This document shows, one piece after another, positions 21,550-24,543 of a stretch of 24,543 nucleotides of DNA. Position 1 is the first letter of the stretch; each line of letters opens with the position of its first letter. This stretch comes from DASRPD01 sp035646535. Its GTDB lineage: Bacteria > Actinomycetota > Acidimicrobiia > IMCC26256 > JANYLB01. Location of the stretch: the NCBI GenBank assembly GCA_035646535.1, contig DASRPD010000073.1, positions 1 to 24,543 on the forward strand, in the 5' to 3' direction. The translations under genes and the position numbers were made by a program. The notes under the pieces were generated by a model. The model was not told where the DNA came from, made no database searches, and saw only the letters and a program-made list of their open reading frames with translations.

Positions 21550-21882
21550 TCAGGCGGTGCTGTCGCCGGCGTCGGTCGCGTCCTCGACCGCGAGGATGGC
21601 GGCCGCCTCGGCTTCCGGGTCAACCTCGACCTCGGGCTCGGCCGGACGAGCCTGGATCTTGTCGACCGCGATCTCTTCCAGCGCGATGGTGAGCGGCTTG
21701 CGGGACACCGACGTGACCTGCGGCGGCACGATCCTGCCGAGCCCCTCACCGAGCTGGTTGTAGTAGTCGTTGATCTCCCGGGCGCGCATGGCCGACAGGG
21801 TGACGAGGGTGAACTTCGAGTCCACCTTCTCGAGAAGCCCTTCCATCCGGGGCTCCATCAGTGACGCGCGGTGCTCAGCCAT
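21550..21882 (-). CDS. rpoZ: RNA polymerase omega subunit
   Basis: Omega helps the beta' subunit fold and join RNA polymerase. The 110-residue product has the core KVDSKFTLVTLSAMRAREIN, YYNQLGEGLG, and KPLTIALEEIAVDKI, followed by an acidic tail (about 80-110) as in other actinobacteria. The start at 21882 has a GAGGGAG ribosome binding site and overlaps the gmk stop by eight bases. In-frame ATG codons at residues 9 and 13 are alternatives but are less well placed. Confidence 0.96.
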   Translation of the reverse strand: MAEHRASLMEPRMEGLLEKVDSKFTLVTLSAMRAREINDYYNQLGEGLGRIVPPQVTSVSRKPLTIALEEIAVDKIQARPAEPEVEVDPEAEAAAILAVEDATDAGDSTA

Positions 21883-22441
21883 CGTGCTCCCTCGGGGTTT
21901 GACGGGAATTGCTCAGGATAGCCTCCACCCGCTCCACCGTCGGCTCGAGGTCCTCGTTCACCACGACGGCATCGAACTGCGGCGCCAGCGCCTCCTCGGC
22001 GGCGGCCCCGGCCAGCCGACGAGCGACCTGGGCAGGATCGTCACTCCCCCGGCCCACCAGACGGGCCTCGAGTGCGGCTTGTGAGGGCGGCTGGATGAAG
22101 ATCAGCACGGCCCCGGGAGAGGCCTCCTTCACCGCCAGGGCACCCTGCACGTCGATCTCCAGGAGCACGTCTCGGCCGGCGGCCAGATGCTCCTCGACCG
22201 GGCCGCGCGGTGTGCCCTTGAGGTCGCCGAACACCGAGAACCACTCGAGGAACCCACCGTCGTCACGGACATTCTCGAAGTCGGCTCGGGTCATGAACCA
22301 GTAGTCGATCCCGTCGCGCTCTCCCGGCCGAGGCGCGCGGGTGGTCGCCGACACGGAGCACCAGATGGTGGGATCACGCCGGACGAGCTCGGCGACGATC
22401 GTGCCCTTCCCGACCCCGGAGGGGCCGGCGAGCACGACCAA
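21875..22441 (-). CDS. gmk: Guanylate kinase
   Basis: Gmk phosphorylates GMP to GDP. The 188-residue product shows the P-loop GPSGVGKGT, the GMP-binding region SVSATTRAPRPGERDGIDYW, the LID region GTPRGPVEEHLAAGRDVLLE and IDVQGALAVKE. The start is non-canonical: TTG at 22441 gives (M)VVLAGPSG, near the family norm. A CTG nine bases upstream (22450) sits at better distance from a TAGG box and is an alternative. The gene follows mihF after 14 bases and overlaps rpoZ, the order known from mycobacteria. Confidence 0.96.
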   Translation of the reverse strand: MVVLAGPSGVGKGTIVAELVRRDPTIWCSVSATTRAPRPGERDGIDYWFMTRADFENVRDDGGFLEWFSVFGDLKGTPRGPVEEHLAAGRDVLLEIDVQGALAVKEASPGAVLIFIQPPSQAALEARLVGRGSDDPAQVARRLAGAAAEEALAPQFDAVVVNEDLEPTVERVEAILSNSRQTPREHDG

Positions 22442-22455
22442 GACAGCCAGGGGAC

Positions 22456-22776
22456 CTACTGCCCGCTGAACGTCTGCAGCAGCGCGCTTCGCTGCTTGGT
22501 GCCGAGGCCGCGCAGACGGCGGCTCTCGCTGATCTCGAGCTCGGCCATGATGCGACGCGCGCGCACCTTACCGACGCCCGGCATCGACTCGAGCACGCTC
22601 ACGACCTTCAGCTTCGCAAGGATGTCATCTCGCTCGCCCTGCTCGAACAGCTCCGGGAGGGACAACGAGCCCATCTTCAGCCGCTCCTTGACCTCGGCGC
22701 GCACGCGCCGCGCTTGCGCGGCCTTCTCGAGTGCAGCTTGACGCTGCTCGGGTGTGAGCGTGGGCGGGAGCGGCAT
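22456..22776 (-). CDS. mihF: Integration host factor, actinobacterial type
   Basis: MihF is the actinobacterial nucleoid-associated DNA-bending protein, unrelated in fold to E. coli IHF. The 106-residue product matches the family length. A basic N-terminal helix (PEQRQAALEKAAQARRVRAE) is followed by LKMGSLSLPELFEQGERDD and the DNA-binding helix-turn-helix SVLESMPGVGKVRARRIM. GGAGG lies 12-16 bases before the ATG. It has its own candidate promoter (TATACT) in the short gap after pyrF, so it may head the gmk-rpoZ-coaBC transcript. Confidence 0.96.
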   Translation of the reverse strand: MPLPPTLTPEQRQAALEKAAQARRVRAEVKERLKMGSLSLPELFEQGERDDILAKLKVVSVLESMPGVGKVRARRIMAELEISESRRLRGLGTKQRSALLQTFSGQ

Positions 22777-22818
22777 GAGCGAAGGACCTCCGCGAGGTAG
22801 ATGCAGACGAGGCTGGTC

Positions 22819-22824
22819 AGTATA
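22819..22824 (-). promoter_or_regulatory. Candidate -10 element of the mihF promoter
   Basis: TATACT lies 43 bases upstream of the mihF start, in the 57-base gap after pyrF. It is the best -10 match I noticed in the window. No clear -35 lies 16-18 bases further upstream, where the pyrF end sits. A start of transcription would fall near 22812. Confidence 0.4.
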
Positions 22825-22833
22825 GGCAGGGCC

Positions 22834-23517
22834 TCAGGCCATGCTCCCAGCCGCAGCCGAGCGGCTGACCTGGTCCGCCGCGGCCTCCGGGTCGCTCGCC
22901 GCGGTCACCGTCCGGCCGACGACCAACCACGTCGCGCCCGCGGCGAGCGCGTCAGCGGGCGTGACGGCGCGCGCTTGATCGTGGAGGTCTGTATCGGGTA
23001 GGCGGATTCCCGGCACCATCGACGTGAGTCCCACCGCGCTGACACGCGCGATCTCGTACGCGCTGCATACGACACCGTCGCATCCCGCGACCCGGGCCCG
23101 ATCGAGCCGCGCGTCGAACGCGTTCGCGTCCGGCTCCGATGTCAGCACGGTGACCGCGAGCGCCGCCGGTGGCTCCGCACCGACGTCACGCGCGCCTTCG
23201 TGGAGTCCCGCCACGAACGCCCGCAGCATCACCTCACCGCCGGCCGCGTGGGCGTTCACGAACCCGACTCCGTGGCGGGCAAGCGACCGAGCGCCGCGCT
23301 CCACCGTGGTCGGAATGTCGTGCAGCTTGAGGTCGGCGAAGACCTGGAACCCCATATCCCGCAACCGATCGAAGGCTTCGGGACCGGCCGTACCGTAGAG
23401 CTCGTAGCCGACCTTGGCGATTCCGAACCAGGGCTCGAGGCGCCGAGCGAGTACCAGGGCATCGTCGAGATCGTCGACGTCGAGCGCGAGCGCGAGCCGG
23501 TCGCGAACCTCTGTCAT
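22834..23517 (-). CDS. pyrF: Orotidine 5'-phosphate decarboxylase
   Basis: PyrF converts OMP to UMP, the last step of pyrimidine synthesis. The 227-residue TIM barrel shows LALALDVDDLDDALVLARRL, the catalytic array FADLKLHDIPTTVERG (Asp-Lys-Asp), VNAHAAGGEVMLRA, MVPGIRLPDTDLHDQARAVT and LVVGRTVTAASDPEAAA. The length and motifs fit the group I enzymes of E. coli/B. subtilis type. The ATG overlaps the pyrD stop (ATGA). The frame stays open upstream through pyrD, but that reading is meaningless. Confidence 0.96.
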   Translation of the reverse strand: MTEVRDRLALALDVDDLDDALVLARRLEPWFGIAKVGYELYGTAGPEAFDRLRDMGFQVFADLKLHDIPTTVERGARSLARHGVGFVNAHAAGGEVMLRAFVAGLHEGARDVGAEPPAALAVTVLTSEPDANAFDARLDRARVAGCDGVVCSAYEIARVSAVGLTSMVPGIRLPDTDLHDQARAVTPADALAAGATWLVVGRTVTAASDPEAAADQVSRSAAAGSMA

Positions 23518-24536
23518 GGTCGGAGACCTCCGGTGAGCTCGGCGACGCGGGTGACTCCGTGCGCGCGGCACCACGCAACGACCTCCGCCGCGATGCGGGC
23601 CGGCGCGCGTGGTTCGCGAAACGTCACCGTGCCGACACCGACGGCGGATGCACCGGCGAGCAACATCTCGATCGCGTCGACGCCGTGGGCCACACCGCCG
23701 GTCCCGATGATCGGCACGTCGGGCCGAGCGCGGTGTACCTCGTGGACCGCACGCAACGCGACCGGCTTGATCGCCGGTCCGGAGAGCCCTCCCCCACCGG
23801 CACCCAGGGTTGGGCGGCGAGTCTCGGCGTCGATCCCGAGACCGAACACCGTGTTCACGAGAGTCAGGCCGGTCGCGCCCGCATCGAGCGCGGCGTCGGC
23901 GATGTCGACGATCTCCCACGTGTTGGGTGACAGCTTGGCGAACACGGGTACGCCGTCGACCGCTTCGACCGCGTTCAGCGCGTCGACCGCGGCGTGGACC
24001 GCGGCGTGCGTCGCGTCGGCGGAGTGCGCGAACATGCGCGCGCGATCCTCGAGGTTCGGACAGCTGATGTTGAGCTCGACCGCGACCAGCTCACCGAGCG
24101 CGGGTACGAGTTGCTGCGCCGCGCGCGCGAAGTCATCCACGGTGCGACCCCACAGCGATGCGATGACGCGCGCACCGTAGGAGCGCAGCGCGGGAAGCTC
24201 GTGTGCCACCCAGTGCTCGACCCCCGGGCCTTCGAGACCGACGGAGTTGAGCATCCCCGCCATCGTGGTCCGCAGCCGCGGGGGTGGGTTCCCCGCCCAG
24301 GGGTGGGCCGTGAGCGACTTCACCGTCACCGCACCGAGATCAGACGGGTCGCACAGCCGGGCCAGCTCGTCTCCGTGGCCGAACGTGCCCGACGCGGCGA
24401 CGATCGGGTTCGCCAGCTCCACCGGTCCCAGCCGGACCGACGTGTCGACATCCTGGCCGGCGGCCCGCCGCCACCAGCTTCGCCCACCCGCACCCGGGCG
24501 AGATCGGCGACGTTGCCGGAAAGCGGGGCCGGTCAT
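23514..24536 (-). CDS. pyrD: Dihydroorotate dehydrogenase, class 1B
   Basis: PyrD oxidises dihydroorotate to orotate with FMN. The catalytic Cys in ELNISCPNLEDR marks class 1B, which usually works with the PyrK electron-transfer subunit. Other motifs are RLGPVELANPIVAASGTFGHG, KSLTAHPWAGNPPPR, NSVGLEGPGVEHW, PVFAKLSPNTWEIVDIA, GGLSGPAIKPVALRAV and IIGTGGVAHGVDAIEM. The product is 340 residues from the ATG at 24536, including about 30 basic, tryptophan-containing N-terminal residues not seen in the family. That ATG overlaps a TGA (24535-24533) that could end an upstream gene, perhaps pyrK, lying beyond the window. No other usual start exists before the conserved fold. Confidence 0.95.
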   Translation of the reverse strand: MTGPAFRQRRRSRPGAGGRSWWRRAAGQDVDTSVRLGPVELANPIVAASGTFGHGDELARLCDPSDLGAVTVKSLTAHPWAGNPPPRLRTTMAGMLNSVGLEGPGVEHWVAHELPALRSYGARVIASLWGRTVDDFARAAQQLVPALGELVAVELNISCPNLEDRARMFAHSADATHAAVHAAVDALNAVEAVDGVPVFAKLSPNTWEIVDIADAALDAGATGLTLVNTVFGLGIDAETRRPTLGAGGGGLSGPAIKPVALRAVHEVHRARPDVPIIGTGGVAHGVDAIEMLLAGASAVGVGTVTFREPRAPARIAAEVVAWCRAHGVTRVAELTGGLRP

Positions 24537-24543
24537 ACCTCGA

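Noticed and set aside
1..24543. CRISPR array, insertion sequence, phage, toxin-antitoxin or defence genes
   Set aside because: I saw no spaced direct repeats, transposase, integrase or defence motifs; every sizeable gene is a recognised housekeeping or metabolic gene apart from the DUF1844-like and cold-shock-like proteins.

Overview
The window looks like one stretch of chromosome from a high-GC actinobacterium (Actinomycetota). The deeper-branching class Acidimicrobiia is my best guess, but it rests on overall resemblance only. The phylum call rests on an actinobacterial-type integration host factor (mihF), a PriA with a degenerate motor, and a gene order that matches two Mycobacterium tuberculosis neighbourhoods from memory: pyrF-mihF-gmk-rpoZ-coaBC-metK-priA-fmt-rsmB-rpe-rib genes, and infC-rpmI-rplT-rRNA methylase-pheST. 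Almost everything is housekeeping. I see no mobile element, phage, CRISPR array, tRNA or rRNA.

Layout, in the direction of transcription of the minus strand from right to left. (1) pyrD-pyrF, pyrimidine synthesis, continuing from genes beyond the right edge. (2) mihF-gmk-rpoZ-coaBC-metK-priA-def-fmt-rsmB-rpe-mog/moaB: nucleoid protein, GMP kinase, RNA polymerase omega, CoA and SAM synthesis, replication restart, start-formylation and deformylation, 16S rRNA methylation, pentose phosphate epimerase and a molybdopterin protein. It ends in an 11-bp hairpin. (3) An FMN riboswitch followed by ribD-ribE-ribBA-ribH-hisG and a small cold-shock-like gene. (4) A short plus-strand pair, a DUF1844-like protein and a GH15 trehalase/glucoamylase-type hydrolase. 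This pair is divergent from the next block. (5) infC-rpmI-rplT-SpoU methylase-pheS-pheT, again ending in the same kind of hairpin.

Genes within each block are packed tightly, and many junctions are 4-base start/stop overlaps (ATGA, GTGA and, for fmt, CTGA), which suggests translational coupling. Functional links are clear. Rpe and RibBA share ribulose-5-phosphate. Def and Fmt act on the same N-formylmethionine. IF3, L35 and L20 form the classic autoregulated ribosomal unit.

Points worth a second look: a 43-base palindromic element present twice, each time at the 3' end of a transcription unit; a near-perfect 133-base inverted repeat at the left edge that is probably a snap-back artefact primed by one of those hairpins; an apparent AUC start for infC with a strong ribosome binding site; an apparent CUG start for fmt; hisG placed under an FMN riboswitch; 15-base in-frame tandem repeats in two genes (ribBA tail, mog/moaB head); and a PriA without a Walker A motif. 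I found no convincing new multi-gene system.
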